A DNA stretch of 64,000 nt from Syngnathus acus. Taxonomy: Eukaryota > Chordata > Actinopteri > Syngnathiformes > Syngnathidae. Below are positions 23,749 to 37,416 of the stretch, piece by piece. The stretch's first letter is position 1. Each line of letters opens with the position of its first letter. The stretch spans positions 9,374,001 through 9,438,000 of the forward strand of contig NC_051106.1 of the NCBI RefSeq assembly GCF_901709675.1, written 5' to 3'. The translations under genes were made by a program, and so were the position numbers. The notes beneath the pieces were generated by a model. That model was not told the origin of the DNA, searched no databases, and saw only the letters and a program-made list of their open reading frames with translations.

Positions 23749-26420
23749 CAAAGTCATACGAGATTCTACCACATCTTTTTTGTCCTCATTCAGTTTGGTG
23801 CATGCATTGAAGAAAATGTTTCACAGGCTGCTTCATCCAAGTATGTTTTGACTCTACAACATTGTCAAAAGCTAAGGTTATCATAATTGTGTAACAGAAA
23901 ACAGGTTTTCTGACAAAAACCTTTTCAAAATGTTATCGACCGACACTAGCCTACTACAAATGTTTTTAAGTTTGCACGCAAATGGCAGTAAAACTGAACC
24001 ACCACTGATATTTTTGGAAATATCTAGGATGGAAATGGAATGAAAAGTTCTGTATCGCAAAAGTTGACTCAACTTCAAATTTTGAAATTCTATGGACCCG
24101 GTTTTTATACCCAGCGTGTGTCGTACTATACTGAACTTGAAGAAATGGTCTCGGTACATGAAATGTTTTTTTTCCCCTTTCACCAGATCTTCTTTGTATT
24201 TTTTAAGACCTCATATGCACAAAATTACACTAATCAACACAATAACCACAAGGTTGTGTCATCAGGAATTGATTTGATTGTATGAATGTGTATTCATGGC
24301 GTATATAGTAGCTCAAGTCCAATAACATATTTCGAGCCTCCATGACCACTCCGCCTCTATAACTTCCATCTGCCCAAGAAACACTATATTGATTGCCCTT
24401 TTACAATCAATGGTGAGCTTGATTCCAGAAGAGCCTCTGAGAGGGGAAATCCAGCAGAGGAAAAACAATCATTGGTCCTTCTCGTCTTTGCAGGCACTAG
24501 TAGTAAAAGAACTTAAAGCCACCAACATGTTGGTCCTTGGATGTGGGGGTGCAAGACCGACCGAGAGTGTGGAGAACCCAGAAGCAAAGATATGTTTTTT
24601 TTCTTTTTTCTGGGGAGAAACATGACGGGAACTTGGCAGTGTGTGGATGCTGCGGTGTGATTGGAAATGTACTGTATGGTCAGTGGCCGTGGCAAATAGC
24701 AGATGAAAGAGGGAGGAGGGTATTCAATCATACTAATGAGGGAGTAGAGGGAGGGGATAAAAGAGGATGCAGCTTTGGCAGTGGTGGGCAAACACCCAGC
24801 TTTTCCAGACACCTCCTTCCAACCACAATTTTTGTGTCTCTGCTCACGCACACACTCTCGAGAGCAGCCACACTCATTAGCGCCAAAGACCGGGACAGAG
24901 CTGAAACACCAGCTAAAAGCCCCCCTCCCCTCCTCCTCCCTCTCTTTGTTTCATTCTTTACTGGTATGTCCCCCCCCTACTCTGTCGCTCTTTATCTCTC
25001 CTCCTTTGTCTGTCTCTAATGCTATCATTGGCAGCCAATTTAACCCTCTGCGTTTTGCATTTACTCTCCCATTTGCTTATCTTTTATCTGTATCATCTTG
25101 TGTATTTATTTCCTTTCTTCAACTTCCATTCTCATCCTTTGAGCATCCGGTCTTATTTCCTTGCATGCACTCTCCATGCGCAATCCTCCCCTGGATCCGT
25201 GCTGGTGTGGCAGAGGGATGATTTGGGGGATTAGGCCAGTGGCAGGGTTGTTGCTGTGTCAGTCTAACAGGCGGGGGATCTGGACCAGTGCTCAGTGCAA
25301 ATCCCTTCTTCCATGCCTGTCTGCCTGGCCAACGCAGAAGGAGCTCCTTCTTTCTTCCATCTTGCATCTCGCTAAACCTTTTCCCCCCTTCTTCATGGTG
25401 TTACCTTACTCTCTTTGCCACCTTGTGGTGTCATCACGTAGTATCTCAATATAATGGTAAAAAAAATGAAAATAAATACAAATTGCAAATCAATCAATTT
25501 TAGCTTTAAAAAGAAAATCATCACCAACAATAACAACTAATGCCACAAAAATGAAAAAAAGAACAGAAAGAGTTGCAATTCAAGTATTTATTTTGTCTGT
25601 AGTGGGGTCAGAAACTTTGAGCCTCCAGTCCAAGTCCTGACAGACCGCTGCTGAATTGTGCAAACAGTCAAGACTGCAGCACACTGTTTTTTAATTCAAA
25701 ACGTCTGCCTTTTCATTGTACAAACTGCTGTCAAGAGTGTCAAGCTCTCTTTGAATGTAAAGGAATCAACCTTTTAAGTGACTCCTTTACACACACTTTT
25801 GCCAGGAGTCACTCACTGACTTTTTAAGAATAGTCGCCCATTCAAGATTTAGTCGAACGCTATTTCAAATTCCCAAGAAAATCCGTTTCTACCGAGAACC
25901 TCAAATACAAACAACTTATTGTATTACAGCCACTCGAATAACACATGGGCTTCTATGTTTGAAGACAGAGCATCTGCGAGGTGTAAGTGCGGCAGAGTCT
26001 GATTTTCATGCAGGCGCAAGGCTCGCTGAGAATGTTTGCCAATTTGGAAGACACCAATCTGGCTGTTCTAATGCAGCGTTGGGAATGTCCTTGAAGGTAG
26101 CCTGCCGGCGTGGCCATGTGATGGTCGAAATTTACACCTGCTCAGACCACGTCGAAATACAGGTGCAAGGTGGAGTGCTGGTCTAACGTGATTTGGGAGA
26201 ATTTGCTCGGGGCACAGGCGGACAGATACTGAGCTCTGAAGACATATTTCCATCTCCAGCGGTTGTTATCAGATCATTCTGTATACGCTCACATTGTCAG
26301 TCAAGCACAGATGGCTTTACAATGACAAGAAAGAAATCCAGAGAGGCATTTTAAAATAGGACACGGTAGCTATGGATACCCAGGCACTCCCCCAACCCCT
26401 CTACAGGTGGATTTCCCCGG

Positions 26421-26450
26421 GTGTCCTAAGACTTTTGTCCATATACCGTA
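26421..26450. mobile_element. Tc1-type MITE terminus fragment
   Basis: GTGTCCTAAGACTTTTGTCC followed by ATATACCGTA resembles the terminus of a fish MITE family that reads GTGTCCTAATACTTTTGTCC. The same phrase in reverse (GGACAAAAGTATTGGGACA) lies in the tandem array at 60.5-61.3 kb. Confidence 0.45.
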
Positions 26451-26689
26451 TCTGTCCACAGCTCTGACTAAGGTCAAAGTAAAAACAATATGAGCTTGAC
26501 ATTTACTTTCCAAGCAGTGCTTTCTGGGATGTGCAGCAAGAGTTCAAAGATTGCAGAGTGGTGTCAAACAGCCTTGAAAGATGATGTTGACTTTTCTCAC
26601 ACCAAACAGTGCAGACACACACACAGGTGCACACACACACACATGGAATTAAGCTCTCTATTATATATTGATTCTATTTTATGTTTTGA

Positions 26690-26767
26690 TTCATTTGTCT
26701 TTGCGGGCCACATAAAATGATATGATGGGCCGGATCTGGCCCCCGGGCCTTGCTTTTGACACCAGTG
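26690..26767 (+). mobile_element. hAT-like element, 3' fragment
   Basis: This carries the shared block GCGGGCCACATAAAATGAT, CCGGATCTGGCCCCCGGGCC and the terminus TTTTGACACCAGTG. The 5' half of the element is not visible. Confidence 0.8.
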
Positions 26768-29700
26768 GTCTAAGTGACTACACCTGTGTTCATGAAGTGG
26801 GCGTGTTTATAAAGAGCAGCATTAGTTGTTGCAGTGAGTGGTGTGTCAACAGAGCAGATGGCCCTCCTCGGCTTTTGTTCTTTTTAGTGTTGTCCGCCAA
26901 GTTTGGTGCAATTGCAAAGGTTGCACACTAGTACCTGCTGCTGCTGTATGAAACATAACATCCATGCGGGGATATTCGAGCACATGCTTAGGCAGTGGCT
27001 CACACGCACGACAAAAAACATACACAATTGTTCCGTCTGCATGGCGACCCTTGTTTGATCAGAGCAGATCCTGTGCTGCTCTTGCTTGGTGGCGACAGAA
27101 AGTGCTCGCCCTGCATAAATGTGCTCCGACGGAACGCGAAAATGTTTAAAAGCCTACAGGCGGGAAGAAAAAGAGTGCTGACAGAAAGAGAAAAACACCC
27201 TGATGGTTGCTTCACATTACCTTGGGATCGAATGGATGCATGAGATCTGGAGGATGCTTCAGGGAACGTGAGTATGATGTCACCACAGCCGATAATTAGC
27301 TCTGCTCAAGTGAATGTGTTTTTTTGTGTCTCTGTATCCTTGTAAAAGTGTGGACCTGACATATACTCCATACTTATTGGCTAATCACGGAGGAAGTTGG
27401 AATCTACGGGTACATTCAGGAGGCAGAATGTGCTCGGCTTCATTTCTGAATACAGCTAGCAATGGCGCTCTTTGTCCTGCGTCGGCACCCCTATTTTGTC
27501 TGAATAGAACTGAATTGAGACACTTTCCGTTTTTGGACTTATACCGAAGGAGAAATTGTGATTACATATGTGTATTTATTTTCCATGATGATTATTAAGG
27601 GCTGTATATAAAAGTTAGCTTTACCGTAACCCACGTTATCGGCTGTTGCATAACATTTTACCATTGAACAGCCACAGACAAGCATTTACACACATGCAAA
27701 TGAAAAAAAAAAAAGTACAAGGGAGCTGCACTCGGCGACGGTGCCGTCAAACAACCCATCGATCAGTCGTTTAAAAAAAGGATCAGCCCTGTGGCTCTTT
27801 TCCCTTTTTTTACATCGAATATTTTCATATCATGTAAATCTAATGTTCACCGAGGTATTTCTGCATGCTTGAACATAAGCCTACACATACACACAATGTA
27901 AGAGGCCTGTTTACACGCCGCTACATACTGATGCGCTTGCACTTGATTATACAGTACGCTTTGGGCCATAGCAAGGCTGTCGTTCCTGCCCATTGATCTT
28001 TAAAGGACCTTGTGCTCTCTGCATTCAAATAGCACCACATGTGTTCATAGTGAATGCTATTAAAGCGCACAGGTAAATGCCTAGATGTTTTGAAGAGGTT
28101 GTTTTGTCACATCTGATGGTGTTTATCCATCCAAATAATTTTGTTCTTTCAAAGTTATTTTCATTTTTTAGATGTTTTTATGCTCACATCATTTGAATAT
28201 TTTCTGCTTGTTGATATTCGCAACTCCACCGAACAGCCCTCTAATTTCAGGCACTTGGTCGGCGTTCTATTTAAATTGTATCTTGCATGAACAAAAAAAA
28301 AGATTGGTAGGTTGTGCAGTCTGAAAATCCTTATTTGAGAAATGGAATTGGGCTTTTGTAGGGTTGGAGTGTTACCTTAAAATATATGCATTATTATTAT
28401 TATAAATGTCTAATGTTGCAAATGTATATAGAGACTGTAAATTGATTGCACAAATGTGTGTATCACATTACTTTGTGTCTCTCTGGTTTAAGTTAGGAGG
28501 GAGGACCTGAATCCTCTTTAGCATTCTATTTGATGTTCTTTGTGTAGCATCCTGCAGGCTGTGTCAGATCACACGTGCAGGACTGGTGTGCGAGCGCCAC
28601 TTCTTCATACATTTGGAGGGAATTGCTTATGTAGAACTTCCACACATCAACCATTGATGTGTGTGGTGTAACGGAAAATACAAAAAAGACAAATTAATCA
28701 CAATGCCCTCATTTTTATTGCCAAGGCATTTTAGGCATAAATCATGGATCCATAAACTTTCATCTCAAAATGATTACAACAGGAAAATAGTTCTGAGTTG
28801 AAAATATTTTTTTTTTCTCATCATGCCTGATGCAATGTGAACAGTTCACCGAGTATAAATTCATGCTACCGTCAATGACCATGTCCAGGTGTGAAGAGAG
28901 AATTGTAGAGGTAATAATGAGAGAATACACAATGAGCATAATTTCAATCATGAATGATTCATTTGTTCCGGAAATTAGGACTTCATTTTTTGTGTGTGTG
29001 AAGATTAGGTTTAATTGGAATGCAAATACTATAGAAAAAAAACCTTTTGTGAGGTCAGATTAGTTTGAAGAAATCTGCAAATAATTCAACAAGTACAGTA
29101 GGTGAGACTAAGGTTACTGAACTAATAATAATTTTACAAAATGACAGTTTAATGTCTGTCATCCGTCGTCTGTTAAAAATGAAGCACAAAACATTGTTCG
29201 TTTTCACTTTACTGTACTTGCATGCAATGCAAGTTTGAATTAGCATCATTTTGTATACCAACCTCAAACCTATTCCTAGTCCTGTCAATTTTTCAGCACA
29301 TATTTTAAATCAGTAATTGGTAAGTTTTGGCTCAGTGCTACGTATAGGCGAGCCCACTCTGGCGAGAACCATGGTACACTGCAGGCTGAAAAGCTTTGCC
29401 AAATGATGGCTCTGAGGACGCAATGACTGTGACCTTGGCTGAACTTGCGAGCGCTTGACTCCAGCTGGGCAACCATTAAAGAGCTCCACAACAGACGCCG
29501 CCCACTGAGGAGAGCCAGGGGTCACAATCTATACATGCAGACACACATGCCTGTTGCCACACAGTAAGACAAACCGACACAATTGTGTGGGCAGTATTTG
29601 CGTTACATTTTCACTTTTGATGTCAATCGTTTATTTTTCATCATGTATGTCACTACCGTACTGTTTTTTTTTTTTTACTTTGTTGATTTCGGAGCTCTTG

Positions 29701-30843
29701 GATTGATGCACTGCTCGCATATTACGGAATTGAATATTCTCTCGTGCTTTTCGTTCTTCCATCGTGAGTTTTAATTTCTGCACTGGGTCACTGAAATGCA
29801 AATTTGGTCACTTCACAATGACATTTTGTCAAACTACAGCCTTAAAATTTTACTGTACATGTCTCGGCAGTCATTTTAGAACATTGGGGAAGACTTGAGG
29901 CGTATGGTGTTAATTGGTAGATAAAACTAGAGTCTCAAAACAGCGTTGCACTATCACATGGAAACAGCAGTTATCAACGTTGTTGCAGATAGCTACTGTG
30001 GTGGGCGGCTGGTTGGCTGGCTCGCTTGCTCCTTGTCCTGACAGGAAAAGAGGAAGGCTCATTTTGTCTGTCTGCAGCCGACCCACTGGGGCTCAACACT
30101 GGCATGCTGCAGACACCATCTCACAGCATGCCACCTCTCTCGCTCTCTCCCCCTCTCTGTAGAAGCTGCACAACTCCGACACCACAACCATCATTAAAGT
30201 GTTCTGGCTGATCACACGCTTTAATTGGACCATACCACTGACCTGGGCAAAAAGTGTGCCCTCTTAGCTCAGCTGCAGAACAAAGTGAACACACAAATAA
30301 ACAAGAAATTGGAATAAAAAAAATACTGACAACAAGGCACAACTTAAGCATGCTCTGAAACAGCGTAAAATATATAGACATTCTAGAATTTCTTCGAAAA
30401 GCTCCAGTTTGTCCAGGCTATTAAATGAGTCCATCTTTTAAAGCGTATACAACCATTGTTTGGCATCCAAAGTGGAATGTAATTTCTAGGCGGAGGTTGT
30501 GCGCATTTCAACATTCTCTACGTAGCACCAAGGGACCTCAGTGGGTCGTTTCACTTTCACGCTTTGCTGAAGAAAAAAAATGAAGACCATCTGACAACAG
30601 TTGCTGCAAGTCACCTTGGTGCTGCTTTTATCTGGAGTAGCATAGCAGATGATTCAAGGTTGTTGCCACCACCAAAAGAAGATCTTATGGGACAATCGGC
30701 TTCCTCTCATCCACTATGCTGATTTTTATTCCAAACATCAGGAAGCAGCTCGCTGATAATGAAACCTTCAGCATTTGGGCTGGCTGAAAAAGATGAATGG
30801 TAACAACAATTGCTAGCAATGTCTCTTTTTTTAAAAGTAAATA

Positions 30844-30952
30844 CAATTTCTAATTTTAGTCATGACAAAGTTGATGCAAAATTTGTCTTTGCGGGCTACA
30901 TAAAATGTGTCGGGCCGTATCTGGCCCCCGGGCCTTGAGTTTGACACATATG
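30844..30952 (+). mobile_element. hAT-like element, 3' fragment
   Basis: The fragment matches the distal third of the 18326-18654 element, including GCCGTATCTGGCCCCCGGGC and GAGTTTGACACATATG. The 5' part is missing. Confidence 0.85.
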
Positions 30953-32024
30953 TTATAATGTGTGCTTGTCAGGTGGGAATGAGGTATTTGGTGACCTGAG
31001 GGGAAAAGAAAAATCTTCACTTTGGACTCATCCACTACAACGTGAATTGAATCGTGTACTGCCAGAATACACAGTTGGAGTATTTATATATATTAGTATA
31101 TATTTTCCCTCCTGATAGGAGGGAAAAGTTAGACAATGCAAACATCATAATGTCGATCTCAAAAATGACTTCATGATGCAGGAAGTTATAGTGGAGCAAA
31201 AAAAAGTCAGACAGTAAAGACGTTAAACAAATTCACCTGCTGGTTCACTAACACCATGGGCCCTATTTTGGCAGACGGGCAACCGTGTGCTCGGCATAAA
31301 AAACGTTTCATTTAGGTGCTGAGGCAAGTCTAGTTTACCGGTCTTTTTAACTGCTCATTATGTGGACGAGGTCAGAAATAGGAGCTGGTTCTGCCAACTG
31401 TCTTTCCTTGCCCTTGGCTACAATGGTCCAAAACTTTCACACTACATATATACAGTCCAGTAGTATATCATCGCTCCCCCTGAATAAAAAATAAAAGACA
31501 AGCCCAATACGCTGAACTCTGACCTCAGCAAGCAGAATACGTGCCAACTGTTTGTGCCCATAGACATGCTTGCCTGTTTTTTTGTGTGTCCCTGCAGCCG
31601 TCTGGCACGCCTACTAATGACCTGACCTCGCCTGTTGCCAAGAAACCCACTCAACTATGTTGTATATTCATCACATATAACGGAGGCTTTGCATTTTTGG
31701 CACAAAGTCCATCTGCATGGAGGCGAGTAAATCTCTTACTATTTCCATTGCACTCTACTGTTGGGCGCCGTATATTCATTATGAGCATGTATTTAAATCA
31801 AATAGTGCAGTGGTATTGGTCATCGTCCAGAAAAAAAAAATATATATATATATATCAAAGACTTTATATTCAATGCATAACTTGCTGTTTGAACCAGATT
31901 AGAAAATAAATAATTTTCTCAAGTCAAAATTCCAAATGGATCATATGTGCACAGTATTAGTCTGGAGGTTTATTGGGAAAATAGTTTCGGTAAAAAAATC
32001 CATCAGAGAAAAATCCAGTGGGGT

Positions 32025-32072
32025 TAAAAATTACACAATGTCCCAACTTTTTTGAAAGTGGGATTTGTAAAA
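32025..32072. mobile_element. Possible DNA-transposon fragment
   Basis: ACAATGTCCCAACTTTTTTG then AAAGTGGGATTTGT resembles a phrase common in fish DNA transposon remnants. No termini or target duplication are visible. Confidence 0.3.
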
Positions 32073-34761
32073 CTATATTTCTAATAGGTTTCTATTTGTT
32101 ACATCAACAAGTGTTTGCAGCATTGTGCTTTTGAAAGAGTGTCTAGCTGTTAGTAAAAGTATTTATTCTACCTTATTAGAGTTAGTCCCACTGAAAAGGT
32201 GTTTTGTCACACCAGTATAGCATGCAGCGGTGTTTTCTGAGGCTTACCTAAAGTTCACGGCTTGAAACGAAGTCTCAACAAGTTCCCTTTGATTTTTATC
32301 GAAGTAATGGATTGCCAAATTGATTGTGATTGCTTTTGTGTGTGAGATTTTTATTCCCTTACCAACCAGCCAATCAGCATGGTTCTTTCTTGGTTCTCAG
32401 TTTTTTTTTTTTGTAGTCAAGTGAATGAAGACAAACACTTCCAATAAATGTGGTCAGCCATGCATTCAGAGAGTGCTGTTGTAGCCAACTGTGAAATCTT
32501 ACTGTAACCTTGAATAACCCAACATAGTTAAAGCTCTCAACACTATGAAAAAAGAAAATGAGCCAAAATGTGGGGCTGTGTGACCTGGCTTCTGTCAGGC
32601 ATTCTCATTACCCAAGATCACATTGGGTCAGACCATTTTAAAGCAAAAAAACTGAAAAGACAAAATTCTAATTTAAGAAAAAAAAAAGGTGGCTCTGCTC
32701 TGCTCCAAAAAAACAAGAACAGCTGACAACCTCCCTCATGATTCTATTCAATAAGCTCATTAAGAGCCTCCAGTGAATTAGTTTGTTTGGAACGCTGAGA
32801 GCTGCATACTGGGCTGTAGGTCCCCAGATTCGTCCTCCGTGCTGCCGGCCGCATATGTCCGACGTCATGCAGAGACGTAACCTCCACTGCAGCTGCAAAG
32901 ACAAAAACTTGCCCTTCACTTTCTCCAAACTTTGCAGCAGCAAACACAGCGGTGCCGACGCCCACCTCCCGACAACCTTCTGTCGCACAATAGCACGGCT
33001 TCTTCAACAATTTCATTTACAGTCATGATCATTTTCAAGGTTTTCAAATTTGAAATCATGCAGATTCATTGCCGCTTACACGTCTGTTGTGGTTCAGTGC
33101 TGGTATTTTAGCTTTTGCGATGATGTTGGAGAGATTGAAGCACAGCCCTGAGGATCTGTTGAAGGTCTCTGTGAAGACTGGAGCAAATTGGTCAGTGCAG
33201 ATTTTTAGGCAAAAAAGGAGACACTCTATCTGGCATATTAAGCACACCATCCTTCGCCTTCCGGGCCGCCTCCGTGAATCCATTGAGTGTTGCCACTTCT
33301 CCGATTAGCATCTCTGAAAAGCTCTGATTTGTTAAGTGATGAAAAAAAAAAAGATCTAAACTCCCCAGTGCTTAGCAAGTCTTGTGTACGGTGATGTGCG
33401 CTGACGTTTATGAATGGTGCGACCTCTGAATTTGAATATGAAAATAGGAATCCCACATAGATTAGCCTGTAGTATTTGTATTAAGGGCCCCCTTGTCTCC
33501 ACCCTACACATTTTTATTTGCCGTACCCTCAGAGGTCAGTCTTGGTACTACAACAAATGTCATTCCATAAGTAGTGTGCTGTTTTGGTCCCTTTATTTAC
33601 ATCATGCCCTATCACAGAAGTAAACACACTTTTTTTTTTATTGTGTGTTAAGTCCTTCACATTCTAAAAATTGGTTACGATGTTAATAATCGTGGCCCAT
33701 TATAGCAGTTGGATTAGAAACTATTGTGGCGTAGTATCGCTTTCACAATTCTCTGAAGTGAGAAGCCCAATAGCTACTCATCTACCTTGATAGCTGCACA
33801 GTGGGCAAAATCTACACCTCATCTTCACATGGCGACTTGGACCCCCTGCGAGTGCGACAGTGGAAGAAACGGCGGAACTCTGCAGGAGTCGAAAATAGGG
33901 CGGGGGGAGCACAAGTGAGGAGAAAAAGAGGCTATGATTGCCAGCCAGCATGGAGCCTGTAATTAGCCTACTGCTGTACGTTGTCTTCACTCTCCCAGCC
34001 ATTCACACCTTTCCGTCTTACAAACCTGTGAAGGTTGATGGAAATTGGGAATCAACCATTGGAATAAACACATAACTTATATTAAAATGATTTCAATCAA
34101 TAAATAAAGGAGGTGTTGTCCTCAATAGTTATGTTTTTAAAGTGGTGTTTAATTTTGTCATAATTGTGTTTTCTGCATTTTATTACAAGAATTTTAACTA
34201 TAAACTGATCCTATATAACAAAGGATAACTTAGTTTTGGCGCTTAATTGAATTTTCATTCATTTCATAGGGAAACATTATCTGGATTTATAAACCTTTCA
34301 GGTTGCAAACTGGCTGACAAAATCAATTAGGCTTATAACTTGAGTTCCCACTTTAAATTGCTTTGGACAAATTAAAACAATAATAGAAATGCCTGACCCC
34401 CCCCATCCGAGCCCCACATTAACGTTAATGAGTTAACATTATTTTGCTGTAGGCTTCCAAGTGTGATGATCCTCTATAGCCCTTTTTTAACATCTCAACA
34501 GATATTTCAGATTTGAGAAATCCTACAAGGTACACTTAAATATAATGTACATGTTGTTTAATTCCTCCTGGAGTTTGCGGCGTTCTAGAGATGACCAACA
34601 CAGCACACCACATAAATAAATAAATAAGACTTTGCTGATTTTGTTGAAAGAGGAGAATCAGGCCAACATTTTGTAGGTGATATGATTATTTTTTTTTTAA
34701 TCTTACAGTATGGCTCCCATGGCTTACCCACAATGTTTTGCAGCTGAGTGGAGTGTATGTG

Positions 34762-34763
<2 letters not shown>

Positions 34764-34795
<32 letters not shown>
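34764..34795. repeat. (TG)16 microsatellite
   Basis: An uninterrupted TG run. Confidence 0.95.
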
Positions 34796-34796
<1 letters not shown>

Positions 34797-36659
34797 TCTC
34801 TCCTATCAAGCCATCCATTATTTACAAGTGGTTAAAATAGGACAGCCTGGGCTTCAAAGAGATCTGACTGAGAAACGCTGATATCTTCCTGGGTCTCCCA
34901 CCTACTTTGGCTCCATCCTCTCAACAGCCCATTCCTAATGTTCCCCACCTCACTCCATTCTCCCAATTTTGATTCGTCCCTGTTAATTTTTTTTTTTTCT
35001 CAGTACCACTGAATTTCCTGTTTCCTTAAATCTCAGCTACATATTGATCTGGTCGAATTTGATCTTTTTTTTTTTTTTACAACAGTAAAACAATCCTGAA
35101 TGTGGTTTTTTTGTTACCCCCTAAAATTTAATAACACATCATAATCATAATCAAAAAATACATTCTTATGTAGAACTTGTGTACACTGAGTCTGTCCTGA
35201 TTCAAACGTTACCTAATAAAATAAATGTTAGCTTTACTATTTTCCTTTATTATTACCACCACCTAAGCGTATGCTTGTGATGCAAAAAAAAAAAAGAGAT
35301 GACCCGGAACGTACGCCCAATGTGCATAGAAAATGAAGAATACATAAGGGTTAACAGTCAGCCTTCCACAATTCCTCCTTGCTCTTGTCATCCTTCCAGA
35401 CTCACTCACTCACTCTTTAAACTGCTCTACAGAGGAGTGTGTCCTCTCCTGCCGCCTTCTCTCCTCCCACTTGTTCACCACCCATTTCTATCTCTCTCTG
35501 GCCCCTCACTCATTTTTATGACTGTCACTGGAGCCTTTCTCGCACTCTCTTGCTACCTCTTCCTCTCCGTCTGTGTGTTTATGAGCAGTGCTATATTGAG
35601 AGCGTCTGGCAGGCAGACACGGAGGAAGAGAGAGAGAGAGAATGGTGGGGGGCGAGTGCAGAGCGTGCAAGAGTGATGGAGAAACAATGACGGACTTGCC
35701 AAAGATACAGAGAAGGTGACATGATATCACATTTATTATACAACAATATACTACCTACTTGATCTTAAAATAGTAGCTTCTTAATGAAGTCAATAGTAGA
35801 GTGGATTGTATCAAGTAACATGGGCAGTACTTTGCCAAGCTGGAGTTATGTGCAGTGCCTGTACGACGTGTGACAAACACAAAGAGTTACCGTCTTCTCC
35901 GTCTGCACTTCCAGAGAGATAATACACACGCGTGCACACATATATCACTCCTGTCTGGCCCCATTTTTTTATCTCTATTTTTTTTTTAAAGAAACCACCC
36001 GAGAAAGAACGCCAGAAGGCGTGACTGACGAGGTGCGCGGTGGCCCTTGTGCTGACTTGTCTCTTATGGGCTTCAGTTGCTTTGCTGCAACTATGGTGGG
36101 ATATCCACTTCCGGAAATACGTAAATGAAGAAAATAATACCCTTGGTTGCCAATGGCTGTGCCTAAGACTAACAAACTGAAGCATAGCCAAGAAGCAAAC
36201 CGGATGAAAACATTGTGTGTGCCAATCCAGACTTTTCATGTCCCCTTTTTTTTTTTTTCTCCCTGCTATGACACATGGCTGGTATTTGTTTTACACAATT
36301 CCTTCTATTGAGCGTCTGGAGTACTTTTTAGTTTTTTGTTTGATCTTGGTATTTCTATTTGAGTTTGTTTAGTCAGCTTTTCACATATTGACCAATTTTT
36401 TTTTTCTTGGATTAGTACTTTACGATCGCTGTCATGACAGAAAAAGCAGACCCGAGACAAATAGTCATGCTCCAAGATTCTGACTTGCACCTTGCGTTGC
36501 CGCAACATTTGTGCGCAAGTCAGCAACTCTAATGTTGAAATATTTGAAGTGCCTAACACTTCCCCAAAATGGCACAAGCTCTCGTGAAGAGCTTGACAGA
36601 GTCAAGTCAACTTTGAGCGGCGACGGCACCCCACTTGGCCCGTCCCATCACGGAAGGGT

Positions 36660-36850
36660 TTGATTCACAGGACTGACAACCTTATTATGCGGCACACTTA
36701 TTATTGATATTACGCCGCAGAGGCGCGGTTGCCATGGTCACAGAGCGAGAGACATTTAATTTTCTCTCCTCCATCATCATTATCTATGGGGCCATCTGTT
36801 GTGGAAAATGAATTCAGCCTCATTTGCATGACTGATAAGCACATTCTCAT
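36660..36850. promoter_or_regulatory. Candidate conserved element with RFX X-box-like site
   Basis: The segment contains GTTGCCATGGTCAC at 36728-36741, one base off the palindromic X-box GTTGCCATGGCAAC bound by RFX factors. It also has TTATTATTGATATTACGCCG, ACATTTAATTTTC and a CTCATTTGCATGAC octamer-like motif (ATTTGCAT). The mix of a near-perfect X-box and a POU octamer within 110 bp suggests an enhancer. No alignment was available. Confidence 0.4.
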
Positions 36851-37287
36851 TCTTTATCTGTCCCACAGAAGGTCATATGCCATGGATTGCGGGGGTAAAG
36901 AGAGAGAGAGGGGAGGGGGCCCTGTGAAATGATGCAAGGTTTTACTTTTAGGAATAAGGTGTACAGGATGGTTGGGGTGTTAATGCGCGTGTGCCTGCAT
37001 AATCCATCGGCACGTCGGATGTTTATGTATGCCCTCTTGTTTATACTCATGCCATGCCTTTGTTCTCATTTGGATGCTTCTGAATTTGCATAAGCACATT
37101 TGTGTGTGGGTGCCACTTTTGCATGCAGAGCAATTTCATTTTGGGGGAGGCTGTGCATGTTTTTGTCATTATATCAAAATAGATTTTTTTGAAATATACA
37201 CTTTATGTGGCTAACACTATACGTATAGAAATAGAATCCATTAAATATAAATGCAGCAAGCGAGAGTGAATGTTTGCTGCCTCGACT

Positions 37288-37416
37288 GATGCCCTTTGAT
37301 TGACTGCCAAGCAGTCCGGGGTGCAATCTGCCTTTTGCCTGTCAGCCGGAGTCAGCTCCAGGTCTCTGCGACCCTGAGCAGGACAAGAACAATAGCATAA
37401 TGAGAGATAGATGAAT
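37288..37416 (+). mobile_element. LINE 3'-tail-like fragment
   Basis: ATTGACTGCCAAGCAGTCCG, then GGGGTGCAATCTGCCTTTTGCC, GTCAGCTCCAGGTCTCTGCG and ACCCTGAGCAGGACAAGAAC parallel the tail of a widespread fish LINE (AGTCAGCTGGGATAGGCTCC... GCGACCCT...AGGATAAG) as I remember it. It is diverged and 5'-truncated, with no reverse transcriptase. Confidence 0.55.

Noticed and set aside
30618-30640. Possible extra RE1 motif (CACCTTGGTGCTGC, minus strand)
   Set aside because: The left half fits loosely, but the right half (GGTGACTT) departs from GGACAGCG at several positions.
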